Positions 1-8,901 of a stretch of 64,000 bases of DNA are shown in pieces (within the stretch, counting starts at the first letter, position 1; every line of letters starts with the position of its first letter). Made by a program: the position numbers and the translations under genes. This DNA is from Desulfobulbus sp. GTDB lineage: Bacteria; Desulfobacterota; Desulfobulbia; Desulfobulbales; Desulfobulbaceae. Under the pieces are notes generated by a model. That model ran no database searches. It saw only the letters and a program-made list of their open reading frames with translations, and was not told where the DNA came from. Location of the stretch: contig JAITGO010000017.1 of assembly GCA_031280615.1 (NCBI GenBank), forward strand, positions 62,001-126,000, in the 5' to 3' direction.

Positions 1-1
1 C

Positions 2-106
2 GCCTTGCGGTTTTCCAGGGAATACAACCTGGCCAGTTTCGACAAGAATGACTTTATCATGGATCTCATGCAAAGGCTGGAGGATCAGAACAGATGCAAG
101 CGCTAG
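2..106 (+). CDS. nuoI: NADH-quinone oxidoreductase subunit I (NuoI), C-terminal end only
   Basis: Only the last 34 codons are in the window; the gene begins upstream. The tail (EYNLASFDKNDFIMDLMQ, then a short charged end) fits the C-terminus of NuoI, the two-[4Fe-4S] ferredoxin-like subunit of the peripheral arm of complex I. The cluster-binding part is not visible, so the call rests on this tail and on the position directly before nuoJ. The stop at 104-106 overlaps the nuoJ start by 13 bases, which suggests translational coupling. Confidence 0.75.
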   Translation, partial: ALRFSREYNLASFDKNDFIMDLMQRLEDQNRCKR

Positions 107-648
107 TCTGTCAGCCGGCGGATGCCCCGGCCCTTTTTTCCGCCGAGGGCATGGTCGGGATCGTTTTCCTGCTCACCGTGGCCCTGGTTGTGGCCGGGGC
201 GGCCATCGCGGTCAGCGCCCGGCGGCTGGTCCGGGCCGTTTCCGGCCTGGCGATCTGCTTCACCGGCCTGGCCGGGGTCTACTATTTTCTGCTCAGCCCA
301 TTTTTGGCCATGATGCAGATGCTGATCTACGTCGGCGCGGTCTCGATCCTGATCGCCTTCGGCATCATGATGGCCACGCCCGAGGAACAGCAGACCGCGG
401 ACAGAAAGCAGCGCGGCCTCCTGGCCGGCCCGCTGGCCTTCAGCGTCGCCGCCCTGATCTTCGCCGCCCTGACCGTGCTCGGGCTGAAGACCGAGTGGCA
501 GGTTTTTCCCCGGCAGGGGAGCTTTGACATCAAGGCGGTCGGACTGTCGCTTTTGACTAGCCACGGCTTTGTCTTCGAACTCATTTCCATCGTCCTGCTC
601 CTGGCCATCATTGGCGCCTTGGTGCTTGCGCAGAGGGGGAGAAACTAA
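94..648 (+). CDS. nuoJ: NADH-quinone oxidoreductase subunit J
   Basis: A 184-residue membrane subunit of complex I, with five predicted hydrophobic segments. The segment MMQMLIYVGAVSILIAFGIMM (about residues 70-92) contains the family's conserved third helix, the pi-bulge helix that contributes to the E-channel linking quinone reduction to proton pumping. The length is normal for the family. The start at 94 lies inside the end of nuoI and has a GGAGG sequence about 11 bases upstream. nuoK follows after three bases, as in the standard nuo order. Confidence 0.93.
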   Translation: MQALVCQPADAPALFSAEGMVGIVFLLTVALVVAGAAIAVSARRLVRAVSGLAICFTGLAGVYYFLLSPFLAMMQMLIYVGAVSILIAFGIMMATPEEQQTADRKQRGLLAGPLAFSVAALIFAALTVLGLKTEWQVFPRQGSFDIKAVGLSLLTSHGFVFELISIVLLLAIIGALVLAQRGRN

Positions 649-651
649 CCG

Positions 652-978
652 ATGCAACTGCTCAATCTCTACAATTGCCTTTCGACCTATCTGGTGATCG
701 GCGCCCTGCTGTTCGCCTTCGGGGTCTACGGCATGGTGGCCCGCCGCACCGTGATCGGTATGCTGATCTCCTCGGAATTCATCCTGGCGGCCGCCTCCAC
801 CAACTTCATGGCCTTCAACCGTTTCCTGGCTCCCGACCCGGCGATCGGGCAGATTTTCACCCTGTTCATCATGGCCATTGCCGCCGCCGAGGCGGCCATC
901 GCCATCAGCATCATGATCGCGGTCTACCGGAACTACAAGTCCATCGAGACCGACGACCTGGTCGATCTGCAAGGCTAA
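652..978 (+). CDS. nuoK: NADH-quinone oxidoreductase subunit K
   Basis: A 108-residue, three-helix subunit (MrpC homologue) that sits between NuoJ and the antiporter-like subunits. The helix around SSEFILAAASTNFMAF carries one conserved buried Glu (SEF), and a second lies in AIAAAEAAIAISIMIAVYRNY. These match the two membrane glutamates essential for proton transfer in known NuoK proteins. It starts three bases after nuoJ stops and is followed 15 bases later by an antiporter-like subunit. Confidence 0.94.
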   Translation: MQLLNLYNCLSTYLVIGALLFAFGVYGMVARRTVIGMLISSEFILAAASTNFMAFNRFLAPDPAIGQIFTLFIMAIAAAEAAIAISIMIAVYRNYKSIETDDLVDLQG

Positions 979-993
979 GCGGGGAGAATATCC

Positions 994-2490
994 ATGGATC
1001 TCGTTGCCTCCACCACCGACGTCGTCGACAACCCCTACCTGCTGCTGGCGGTACTCATCCCGCTGTTCGGCAGCCTGGTGGTCATGACCCTGAAAAACAA
1101 ACCGAACCTGCGCGAGTTCGTCTCCTCCTGCGCCTCGGTGCTGTTGCTGGGCACGGTTCTCTCCTTCGTGCCGGCGCTCAAGGCGGGTAAAACCCTCGTC
1201 TTTCCGATCTTCCAGCTGTTGCCCGGATTGTCGATCACCCTGCGGGCCGACGGCTTTGCCATGATCTTCGCCCTGGTCGCCTCGTCACTGTGGGTGATCG
1301 CGGTGTTCTACTCCATGGGCTACATGCGGGCCCACGACGAGCCCTGCCAGACTCGGTTCAACGCTTGCTTCGCCCTGGCCATCTTCGGCGCCATCGGCGT
1401 GGCCTTTGCCGACAACCTCTTGACCCTCTATCTCTTCTACGAGATCGTCTCGGTCTGCACCTACCCGCTGGTCGCCCATCACCAGGACGAGGAATCCTAC
1501 GAAGGGGCGCGCAAATACATCGTCTACCTGACCACCACCGCCAAATTCTTCCTCCTGCCGGCCCTGATCCTCATCTATGTCCTGTCCGGCACCCTGGATT
1601 TTCCGCATAACATCAACACCGGCATCATTCCCACGTCAGCCCCCGGCTGGATGGTGACCATGCTCTACATCTTCTGCATCTTCGGCTTCGCCAAAAACGG
1701 CGTCATGCCGTTCCACCATTGGCTCCCCGGCGCCATGGTGGCCCCGACCCCGGTCTCGGCGCTGCTGCATGCGGTGGCGGTGGTCAAGGTCGGCGTGTTC
1801 TGCACCACCCGCACCATGCTCTACGTGTTCGGCGTCGACACCATGGACCGGCTCAACCTGGGTATCCCCACCGCCTATTTCGTCGGCTTCACCATCATCG
1901 TCGCCTCGATGATCGCCCTGTCCAAGGACAATCTCAAGGCCAGGCTGGCCTATTCCACGGTCAGCCAGCTCTCCTACATCATCCTGGGCGTGGCGCTGCT
2001 GACGCCCCATGCCATCGAAGGCGGCCTGATTCACATCGTCAACCACGCCTTTTCCAAGATCACCCTGTTCTTCTGCGCCGGCGCCATCTACATTGCTGCC
2101 CACAAAAAATACATTTCGGAGATGAGCGGCCTGGGCAGGACCATGCCGTTCACCTTCGGTGCCTTTGCCGTGGCCTCGCTGTCGATGATCGGCGCGCCGC
2201 CGGTGGCCGGTTTCGTCTCCAAGTGGTATTTGCTGGTGGGCTCGATGGAGGCGCACCAGGTGGGCATCCTGCTGATCCTCATCGCCTCGACCGTGCTCAA
2301 TGTCGGCTATTTCGCGCCGGTGACCTACAAGGCCTTTTTCGGCAAACGGCCGGCGGGCCAGGCCGAGACCGAGATCAAGGAGGCGCCGCTGAGCATGCTG
2401 ATTCCCTTGCTGATAGCGGTCGCCGTTTCGGTGATCATCGGCATTTACCCCAATTTCATGATGCAATTCGTTTGGATGGTGACAGGATGA
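994..2490 (+). CDS. MrpD/NuoL-type proton-translocating membrane subunit (first of two)
   Basis: A 498-residue polytopic membrane protein of the complex I/Mrp antiporter family (Proton_antipo_M). The helix-5 glutamate is in LFYEIVSVCTYPLV. The helix-7 lysine is in GFAKNGVMPFHHWLPGAM, followed by APTPVSALLHAVAVVKVGVF with the helix-8 lysine. It is shorter than NuoL (about 610 residues) and ends soon after the last helix (IGIYPNFMMQFVWMVTG), so it lacks the long NuoL lateral helix. A GGGGAG sequence precedes the ATG. Its stop overlaps the next start (ATGA). It occupies the usual nuoL position and probably belongs to the complex, though a specialised Mrp-like role is possible. Confidence 0.85.
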   Translation: MDLVASTTDVVDNPYLLLAVLIPLFGSLVVMTLKNKPNLREFVSSCASVLLLGTVLSFVPALKAGKTLVFPIFQLLPGLSITLRADGFAMIFALVASSLWVIAVFYSMGYMRAHDEPCQTRFNACFALAIFGAIGVAFADNLLTLYLFYEIVSVCTYPLVAHHQDEESYEGARKYIVYLTTTAKFFLLPALILIYVLSGTLDFPHNINTGIIPTSAPGWMVTMLYIFCIFGFAKNGVMPFHHWLPGAMVAPTPVSALLHAVAVVKVGVFCTTRTMLYVFGVDTMDRLNLGIPTAYFVGFTIIVASMIALSKDNLKARLAYSTVSQLSYIILGVALLTPHAIEGGLIHIVNHAFSKITLFFCAGAIYIAAHKKYISEMSGLGRTMPFTFGAFAVASLSMIGAPPVAGFVSKWYLLVGSMEAHQVGILLILIASTVLNVGYFAPVTYKAFFGKRPAGQAETEIKEAPLSMLIPLLIAVAVSVIIGIYPNFMMQFVWMVTG

Positions 2491-2762
2491 CCACGCTGAT
2501 CGCATACCTCCAAGCCCGGCTGAAAACCGTGGTGACGGTCTGCCTCGTGCTGCTGGCCGCCATTGCCGTGGCCTCGCTGCTCGTCGATACCCAGCATGCC
2601 CATTCCTGGGCCGAGCGGCGCGTGCCCTTTTTCTGGTCGTTGTTCGGTTTTGCGGCTGCGGCCCTGATCATCGGAGTGGCCCGTTGGTTCGGCCGATCCG
2701 GCATCCAGGCCCGGGTCGATGTGTATGACCGCACCCTTTTACCCTGCGAGGAAGAAGAATGA
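2487..2762 (+). CDS. Small two-helix membrane protein between antiporter-like subunits
   Basis: A 91-residue protein with two hydrophobic segments, about residues 14-33 (VVTVCLVLLAAIAVASLLV) and 48-65 (FFWSLFGFAAAALIIGVA), and an acidic tail ending EEEE. I do not recognise a named family. It is coupled to both neighbours by 4-base ATGA overlaps (2487-2490 and 2759-2762), so it is almost certainly real and made in step with the two antiporter subunits. By position it could be an accessory or assembly subunit bridging the two large membrane proteins; this is inference from context only. Confidence 0.75.
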   Translation: MTTLIAYLQARLKTVVTVCLVLLAAIAVASLLVDTQHAHSWAERRVPFFWSLFGFAAAALIIGVARWFGRSGIQARVDVYDRTLLPCEEEE

Positions 2763-4549
2763 CCTCCAGCTTTCTCCACCCCTCCCTGTTTTTGATCGCG
2801 GGCGCGCTGCTGCTGCCTTTCATCCAGGGACCGCTGCGCCGGCCCTATCTCTTCCTGGTGCCGCTGCTGGGCCTGGGCGCGGTGCTGTACAATGCCGCCC
2901 TGGCCGGCAACCACGGCCTGGTGAACTTTTTGGACTGGCAATTGGTCTTCGGCCGGGTGGACAAGCTCTCCACCGTCTTTGCTCTGATCATGGCGCTGAT
3001 GGCGGTGATCGGTACCCTCTACGGCTTGCACGTCGACCGGGCCGGCGAGCACATGGCCGCCTGGTTCTATGCGGCCGGTTCCCTGGGGGTGATTTACAGC
3101 GGCGATTACCTGAGCCTTTTTCTCTTCTGGGAAATGATGGCCTTTGCCTCGGTTTTCCTCATCTGGTTCAGGCGGGGGCCGAATTCGCTGGCCGTGGGCT
3201 ACCGCTACCTGGTCATCCACACCATCGGCGGCATCATCCTCCTGGCTGGCATCTTGCTCCGGTACCAAGCGACCGGCAACATCGCCTTTGACCTGCTCGA
3301 TGTCAGCCATCCCCAACTCGCCACCTGGCTGATCATGATCGGCTTCGGGCTCAACGCCGCCGTGGTTCCGCTCCATTCCTGGCTGCCCGAGGCCTACAGC
3401 GAGGCCTCGTTCAACGGCGCGGTCTTCCTCTGCGCCTTCACCACCAAGACCGCCGTGTATGCCCTGGCCCGGTCCTGCGCCGGCATGGAGATCCTGGTGG
3501 TGCTAGGGGTGATCATGGCCCTGTACGGCGTGATCTACGCGGTGATGGAGAACGACATCCGCAAACTGCTGGCCTGGTCGATCGTCTCCCAGGTGGGCTA
3601 CATGGTTGCCGGCATTGGGATCGGCACGGACCTAGCCATCAACGGCGCCGTGGCTCATGCCGTGGCGCATATTCTCTACAAGAGCCTGCTGTTCATGGGG
3701 ACCGGTTCGGTCCTGTACATGACCGGCAAAAGCAAATTCACCGAACTGGGCGGTCTGCATGCCAAAATGCCGGCCACCTTCTTCTTCACCATGATCGGCT
3801 GCCTATCGATCTCCGCCGCCCCCTTCTTTGCGGCTTATGCCAGCAAGTCGATGATCATCGCCGCCGGTTTCGAGCAGCATCTCAACTGGGCGGTCTGGCT
3901 GCTGATGCTCGGCGCCACCGGCACCTTCATGTACAACGGCCTCAAGCTGCCCTATTTCCTGTTCTTCGGCGCCAACAAGTGCAGCCAAGCCACCTGGGAC
4001 AAGGCGGCCGATCCCCCGCGCAACATGCTCATCGCCATGACCCTGGGGGCCACCATGTGCGTCTTGGTGGGAACCGCGCCCGGCTTTCTCTACGCCCTGC
4101 TGCCCCATGCGGTCGACTACACGCCGTACACGGCCTATCAGCTGATGGAAACCTTGCAGCTGCTCGGTTTTGCCGCCCTGGCCTTTTTCCTGCTCAAGAG
4201 ATACGTGGAGCCGGTGGATCGAATCTGTCTCGACATCGACTGGCTCTATCGCCAGCTCGGCTGCGCCTTTCTCTGGCTGGTCAGGCATCCGCTGCAGTGG
4301 TTCGACACCGCTTGGGGCGAGGCCTACCGAGTGGTCGGGATCGGTTCGCTGATGACGGTCAGCCGTTTTTGGAGCTGGTTTGATTGGAACGCCATCGACG
4401 GGGTGGTCGACGGCATTGCCCGTGGCGTGCGAGCCCTGGGCGGCAAGGTGCGGGTGCTCCAGAGCGGCCAGATCCAGGTCGCCCTGTTCTTTGTTTCCTC
4501 GCTTGCCGCGGTCGTGCTGGTCACCTTTGTCGTCTCCAAGTTGCTCTAA
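2759..4549 (+). CDS. MrpD/NuoL-type proton-translocating membrane subunit with lateral-helix tail (second of two)
   Basis: A 596-residue antiporter-like membrane subunit. The core includes the helix-5 glutamate (FLFWEMMAFASVFLIW) and WLPEAY after helix 7. The helix-7 lysine of this family aligns with Asn199 (GLNAAVVPLHSW), while Lys230 (FTTKTAVYAL) remains in helix 8. After the 14-helix core there is an amphipathic stretch and a final hydrophobic helix. DGVVDGIARGVRALGGKVRVLQSGQIQ resembles the NuoL C-terminal signature that precedes the last helix, so this protein probably carries the lateral helix of the complex. It overlaps the small protein upstream by ATGA; nuoM follows after 11 bases. 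Confidence 0.85.
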   Translation: MTSSFLHPSLFLIAGALLLPFIQGPLRRPYLFLVPLLGLGAVLYNAALAGNHGLVNFLDWQLVFGRVDKLSTVFALIMALMAVIGTLYGLHVDRAGEHMAAWFYAAGSLGVIYSGDYLSLFLFWEMMAFASVFLIWFRRGPNSLAVGYRYLVIHTIGGIILLAGILLRYQATGNIAFDLLDVSHPQLATWLIMIGFGLNAAVVPLHSWLPEAYSEASFNGAVFLCAFTTKTAVYALARSCAGMEILVVLGVIMALYGVIYAVMENDIRKLLAWSIVSQVGYMVAGIGIGTDLAINGAVAHAVAHILYKSLLFMGTGSVLYMTGKSKFTELGGLHAKMPATFFFTMIGCLSISAAPFFAAYASKSMIIAAGFEQHLNWAVWLLMLGATGTFMYNGLKLPYFLFFGANKCSQATWDKAADPPRNMLIAMTLGATMCVLVGTAPGFLYALLPHAVDYTPYTAYQLMETLQLLGFAALAFFLLKRYVEPVDRICLDIDWLYRQLGCAFLWLVRHPLQWFDTAWGEAYRVVGIGSLMTVSRFWSWFDWNAIDGVVDGIARGVRALGGKVRVLQSGQIQVALFFVSSLAAVVLVTFVVSKLL

Positions 4550-4560
4550 GGGGAAAAAGA

Positions 4561-6078
4561 ATGGATCTGCTACTTATCAAAGAGGGTTTTCCCCTGCTCA
4601 GTTTTCTCATCTTCCTGCCGCTGGCCGGCTCGATCGTGCTGCTCTTCTTCCACAACGAGACCTTTGCCCGGCTATGGACGCTGCTGATCACCTCGCTGAC
4701 CGCGATCTGCTCGCTGCCCCTGTTGTTCGGCTTCGACCAAACCACCAGCAAGTATCAGTTCGCCGAGGCCTATGCCTGGATCCCCCGTCTGAACATCAAC
4801 TACATCGTCGGCCTGGACGGCATTTCCATCCTGTTGGTCCTGCTGACCACGTTGATCATGCCCTTTTGCGTGCTCGCCTCCTGGAAATACATCCAGCAGC
4901 GGGTGGCCCCGTTCATGTTCTGCCTGCTGGTGATGGAAACCTCCATGGTCGGGGTCTTCGTCGCCCTGGACTTTGTCCTGTTCTACATCTTCTGGGAATT
5001 CATGCTCATTCCCATGTATCTGCTGATCGCCGTCTGGGGCGGCCCTCGCAAGGCATACGCCTCGATCAAGTTCTTCCTCTACACCTTGGCCGGCTCGGTC
5101 CTGCTGCTGGTGGCCATCATCGCCCTCTATCTCGAATCGGGCAGCTTCTTCATCCCGGAGATGATGTGGCAGCCCTATTCCCTTACTTTTCAGGTGTTGG
5201 TCTTCCTGGCCTTCTTTCTGGCCTTTGCCATCAAGGTGCCGATGTTTCCCTTCCATACCTGGTTGCCGGCCGCCCACGTGGAGGCGCCGACCGCCGGATC
5301 GGTCATCCTGGCCTCGGTCCTGCTCAAGATGGGAACCTACGGCATGCTCCGCTTCTGCCTGCCGATCACGCCGGACGCCACCATGCTTCTGGCCCAGCCG
5401 ATCCTCTGGCTGTCGATCGCCGGCATTATTTACGGCGGCTTCACCGCCCTTGCCCAGCAGGACATGAAAAAGCTGATCGCCTATTCCTCGGTGGGACACA
5501 TGGGGTTCGTCACCTTGGGCATCTTCGTGCTCAACAGCCGGGGGGTAGAAGGCGCCATGCTGCAGATGATCAACCACGGCGTCACCACCGGTGCGCTCTT
5601 TCTGTGCGTGGGCATGATCTACGAGCGGACGCACAGCCGAGAGTTGGCGCTGGCCGCGGGAGTGGGCAAATACATGCCCTGGTTCGTGACTTTCCTGGCC
5701 TTTTTCTCCCTCTCTTCCTTTGGCTTTCCGGGGACCAACTCGTTCATCGGCGAATTTCTGGTGCTGGCCGGGGCCTTCGAGCACAATACCTTCCTGGCCC
5801 TGGCCGCCATTCCCGGCGCGGTCCTGGCGGCGGCTTACATGCTGCGCCTGCTGCAAAAAGTCGTCTGGGGCGGAACCGCCAATCCGGATCAGTCCTATCT
5901 GACCGATCTCGGCCTGCGCGAGATTGCCGTGCTGACCCCCTTTCTGCTTTTTGTTTTCTGGATCGGTCTTGGACCGCAACCTTTTCTCAACCTGATGCAC
6001 ACCTCGGTTAGTGCCCTGCTCGATCAGCTGCACCACTGGCAACAGCATCAACAGGTCGCGGCGGTGCTGTGGAAATGA
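4561..6078 (+). CDS. nuoM: NADH-quinone oxidoreductase subunit M
   Basis: A 505-residue antiporter-like proton-pumping subunit of complex I. Visible hallmarks are the helix-5 glutamate in FYIFWEFMLIPMYLLI, the helix-7 lysine in AFAIKVPMFPFHTWLPAAHVEAPT and a further lysine in SVLLKMGTYGMLRF. The length matches NuoM. The ATG at 4561 follows GGGGAAAAAGA; an in-frame extension upstream would run into the preceding gene and lacks family similarity. It is followed by nuoN after an 81-base gap. Confidence 0.95.
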   Translation: MDLLLIKEGFPLLSFLIFLPLAGSIVLLFFHNETFARLWTLLITSLTAICSLPLLFGFDQTTSKYQFAEAYAWIPRLNINYIVGLDGISILLVLLTTLIMPFCVLASWKYIQQRVAPFMFCLLVMETSMVGVFVALDFVLFYIFWEFMLIPMYLLIAVWGGPRKAYASIKFFLYTLAGSVLLLVAIIALYLESGSFFIPEMMWQPYSLTFQVLVFLAFFLAFAIKVPMFPFHTWLPAAHVEAPTAGSVILASVLLKMGTYGMLRFCLPITPDATMLLAQPILWLSIAGIIYGGFTALAQQDMKKLIAYSSVGHMGFVTLGIFVLNSRGVEGAMLQMINHGVTTGALFLCVGMIYERTHSRELALAAGVGKYMPWFVTFLAFFSLSSFGFPGTNSFIGEFLVLAGAFEHNTFLALAAIPGAVLAAAYMLRLLQKVVWGGTANPDQSYLTDLGLREIAVLTPFLLFVFWIGLGPQPFLNLMHTSVSALLDQLHHWQQHQQVAAVLWK

Positions 6079-6159
6079 TTGCGCATCCGCTTGGTTTGGT
6101 CACTCTCCCGATCGTCCTGGGCGATCGCTGCTGAGACAACACGAAGAAAGGCAACGTTT

Positions 6160-7578
6160 ATGGTTATTCTTCCCGAATTAGTGCTGGCTGCCGGTGCGCT
6201 GGCACTCTTTTTTGTCAGCCTGAGCAAAACGCCCCTGGTCCGGACCGCGAAGTCGGTGGCCGTGCTTTTCGGCCTTGCAACCTTCGCGGCCGCCTTGCTC
6301 GCGTTCCAGTCGAAGGGGAGCCTGTTTTACGGGGCCTATGAGGTGGATTCGTACTCGCAGCTGTTCAAGGCGCTGATCGGATTCTCCCTGGCCTTGCTCC
6401 TGATCTTTGGCCAGAACCTGAAAGGAATCAACCCGGAGATCCGTCCGGAGTACTATCTTTTTCTCCTGCTCAGCGTCCTCGGCCTGATGATGCTGGTCAG
6501 TTCGGTGGAGCTGATCGCCATCTTCATCTCGCTCGAGCTCTCCTCCTTTGCCCTCTATCTGCTGGTGCCCATGCGCGACGACCGCACCGGCAGCCGGGTG
6601 CAGATGGAAGCGGGCATGAAATACATTCTCTTCGGCGTCATGGCCACCGGCTTCATGCTTTATGGCATGAGCTTGCTGTTCGGGCTCACCGGTACCACCT
6701 ATCTCAAGGAAATCATCGCCTTCCTTGCCAAGGGCAACGTGCAACCCACGGTGCTGGTTGCGGTGTTGCTGGTTTTGGCCGGTTTCTTTTACAAGCTGGC
6801 GGTCTTCCCCCTGCATTTCTGGGTGCCGGATGTCTATCAGGGCGCCTCGAACGAAACCGCCGGCTTCATCGCCACCCTGCCGAAATTCGGCGCGGTGGCC
6901 CTGTTGATCCGTTTTCTCACCGTCCCGACCGGCCAAGCCCAGTTTCTCATTGAGCTGATGGCGGTGCTGGCGCTCTGTTCGATGTTTTACGGCAATCTCA
7001 GCGCCTTGGTACAAAAGGACATCAAGCGGATGCTGGGCTTTTCTGGCATCGCCCACGCCGGCTTCGTGCTCCTGGGCCTGCTTGCCCTCGACCGCGATGG
7101 CTACGGGGTGGCAATCTATTATATCGCCGGGTACGTGCTGATGAATTTGGCCTGTTTCCTGGTGATCAGCAATGTTTCGCAGGAAGGGGAAAACCTGAGG
7201 ATCGACGACTTCAACGGCCTGTATAAGCGGCAGCCGTTGCTGGCTTTCGTGCTGGCGGTCGGCCTTTTCGGCCTGGCGGGCATCCCGCCCTTTGTCGGCT
7301 TCATGGGCAAATTCATGATCTTGACCTCGGCACTGCGGGCACACCATGTGGTGGTGGTCTGCCTGGCGGCCATCAATACCGCCATTGCGCTGTACTATTA
7401 TCTCTCGGTAGTCAAGGCGGCCTACACGGTCGAACCCGGAGAACAGGCCGGGCGGGTCGCGGTGAATCCGGTCATTCAACTGGCCGGGGTAGTGCTGGTG
7501 CTCGCCATCACCCTGCTCGGGGCCTTGCCCGCCAGGTTCATCGATTTTGCCAGCACCGTGGTGCAAACCCTGCACTGA
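6160..7578 (+). CDS. nuoN: NADH-quinone oxidoreductase subunit N
   Basis: A 472-residue antiporter-like subunit, the one nearest NuoK in known structures. It has the helix-5 glutamate in FISLELSSFALYLLV, the lysine in GFFYKLAVFPLHFWVPDVYQGA and LSALVQKDIKRMLGFSGIAHAGF. The ATG at 6160 was chosen over the in-frame TTG at 6079 because GAAAGG lies eight bases upstream and the 27-residue extension looks like non-coding leader. It is the last gene of the operon and is followed by a strong terminator. Confidence 0.95.
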   Translation: MVILPELVLAAGALALFFVSLSKTPLVRTAKSVAVLFGLATFAAALLAFQSKGSLFYGAYEVDSYSQLFKALIGFSLALLLIFGQNLKGINPEIRPEYYLFLLLSVLGLMMLVSSVELIAIFISLELSSFALYLLVPMRDDRTGSRVQMEAGMKYILFGVMATGFMLYGMSLLFGLTGTTYLKEIIAFLAKGNVQPTVLVAVLLVLAGFFYKLAVFPLHFWVPDVYQGASNETAGFIATLPKFGAVALLIRFLTVPTGQAQFLIELMAVLALCSMFYGNLSALVQKDIKRMLGFSGIAHAGFVLLGLLALDRDGYGVAIYYIAGYVLMNLACFLVISNVSQEGENLRIDDFNGLYKRQPLLAFVLAVGLFGLAGIPPFVGFMGKFMILTSALRAHHVVVVCLAAINTAIALYYYLSVVKAAYTVEPGEQAGRVAVNPVIQLAGVVLVLAITLLGALPARFIDFASTVVQTLH

Positions 7579-7593
7579 ACAAGCTTGGAGCAA

Positions 7594-7629
7594 TAAAAAA
7601 GGGGACGCTGTACGGCGTCCCCTTTTTTA
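7594..7629. terminator. Bidirectional intrinsic terminator between nuoN and glyA
   Basis: A perfect 8-bp stem, GGGGACGC (7601-7608) with GCGTCCCC (7615-7622), and a 6-base loop. Seven A lie before it and seven T after it, so it works on both strands and serves the convergent nuoN and glyA transcripts. Confidence 0.93.
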
Positions 7630-7650
7630 TTGCGGATTGCTGAGCGGCTG

Positions 7651-8901
7651 TCAGCCGACAGACTCCAAGCCCGGCGCGGGAAAACCGGCGCAGAGCTGGC
7701 GGACCGCGGCGGCGATTTCGGCCTGGAGCGCGTTGTTGGCCGGATCGGCAACCACTGCGTCGATCCACTTGCCGATTTGCACCAGTTGCTCCTCCTTGAA
7801 CCCGCGGGAGGTGACGGCCGGAGTCCCAAGGCGGATGCCGCTGGGGTCGAAGGGCTTGCGGGTGTCGTAGGGAACGGCGTTGTAGTTGAGGACAATGCCG
7901 GCCGCATCCAGGGCCTTGGCCGCGATTTTGCCGGTCACGCCCTTGTTGGTGAGATCGATCAGCATCAAGTGGTTGTCGGTGCCGCCGGTCACCAGGTGGA
8001 AGCCTCGGCCGATCAGGGTGTCGGCCAGGACCTGGGCGTTCTTGACGACCTGGGACGCATACTGTTTGAAGGCCTCGGTGGAGGCTTCCTTGAGGGCAAC
8101 GGCGATGGCGGCAGTGGTATTGTTGTGCGGGCCGCCCTGAAGCCCGGGGAACACCGCCTTGTCGATAGCGGCGGCGTATTCGTTCTTGCACAGGATCATG
8201 GCGCCCCGGGGGCCGCGCAGCGATTTGTGGGTGGTGGTGGTGACCACGTCGGCATAGGGGATGGGCGAGGGATGGACCCCGCCCGCCACTAGTCCGGCGA
8301 AATGGGCCATGTCCACCAGGAGCAGGGCCCCGCAGGCATCGGCGATCTCGCGGAATACGGGAAAATCGAGAATCCGGGAATAGGCGGAGTGACCGGCGAT
8401 GAGAATTTTGGGCCGGCAGGCCAGGGCCTTTTCGCGAATGCTGTCGTAGTTGAGGCGGCCGGTTTCCTGATCAAGGGAATATGACTCGGCGGTGAAATAC
8501 TTGCCGGAAATCGATACCTTGGCGCCATGGGTCAAGTGGCCGCCGTGGGGCAGGGCCATGCCAAGAATGGTATCGCCGGGGTTGAGGAAGGCGAGGTACA
8601 CCGCCAGGTTGGCCGGTGAGCCGGAATAGGGCTGCACATTGACGTGCTCGGCGCCGAACAGCTCCTTGGCCCGCTGAATGGCCAGGCTCTCCACCTGATC
8701 GATGTACTGCTGGCCTTCGTAATACCGCTTGCCAGGGTATCCCTCGGAATATTTGTTGGTCAGCACCGAGCCGGTGGCTTCCATGACCGCGCCGGAGACG
8801 TAGTTTTCCGAGGCGATCAGGCGAATCTTGTCTTTCTGCCGCTGCTCTTCCTGCTTGATCAGGGCAAAAAGTTCGGGATCACATTGTTGTAGGCTGCTCA
8901 T
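7651..8901 (-). CDS. glyA: Serine hydroxymethyltransferase
   Basis: A 416-residue PLP enzyme that interconverts serine and glycine with tetrahydrofolate, feeding one-carbon metabolism. The family is clear from the N-terminal IRLIASENYVS, EGYPGKRYYEG, the folate/PLP region and the PLP lysine Lys226 in TTTTHKSLRGPRG. The start at 8901 has AAGGAG six bases upstream; the longer open frame reaching 9129 has no family similarity in its first 76 codons. Monocistronic, and convergent with nuoN across a shared terminator. No riboswitch was recognised in its leader. Confidence 0.97.
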   Translation of the reverse strand: MSSLQQCDPELFALIKQEEQRQKDKIRLIASENYVSGAVMEATGSVLTNKYSEGYPGKRYYEGQQYIDQVESLAIQRAKELFGAEHVNVQPYSGSPANLAVYLAFLNPGDTILGMALPHGGHLTHGAKVSISGKYFTAESYSLDQETGRLNYDSIREKALACRPKILIAGHSAYSRILDFPVFREIADACGALLLVDMAHFAGLVAGGVHPSPIPYADVVTTTTHKSLRGPRGAMILCKNEYAAAIDKAVFPGLQGGPHNNTTAAIAVALKEASTEAFKQYASQVVKNAQVLADTLIGRGFHLVTGGTDNHLMLIDLTNKGVTGKIAAKALDAAGIVLNYNAVPYDTRKPFDPSGIRLGTPAVTSRGFKEEQLVQIGKWIDAVVADPANNALQAEIAAAVRQLCAGFPAPGLESVG

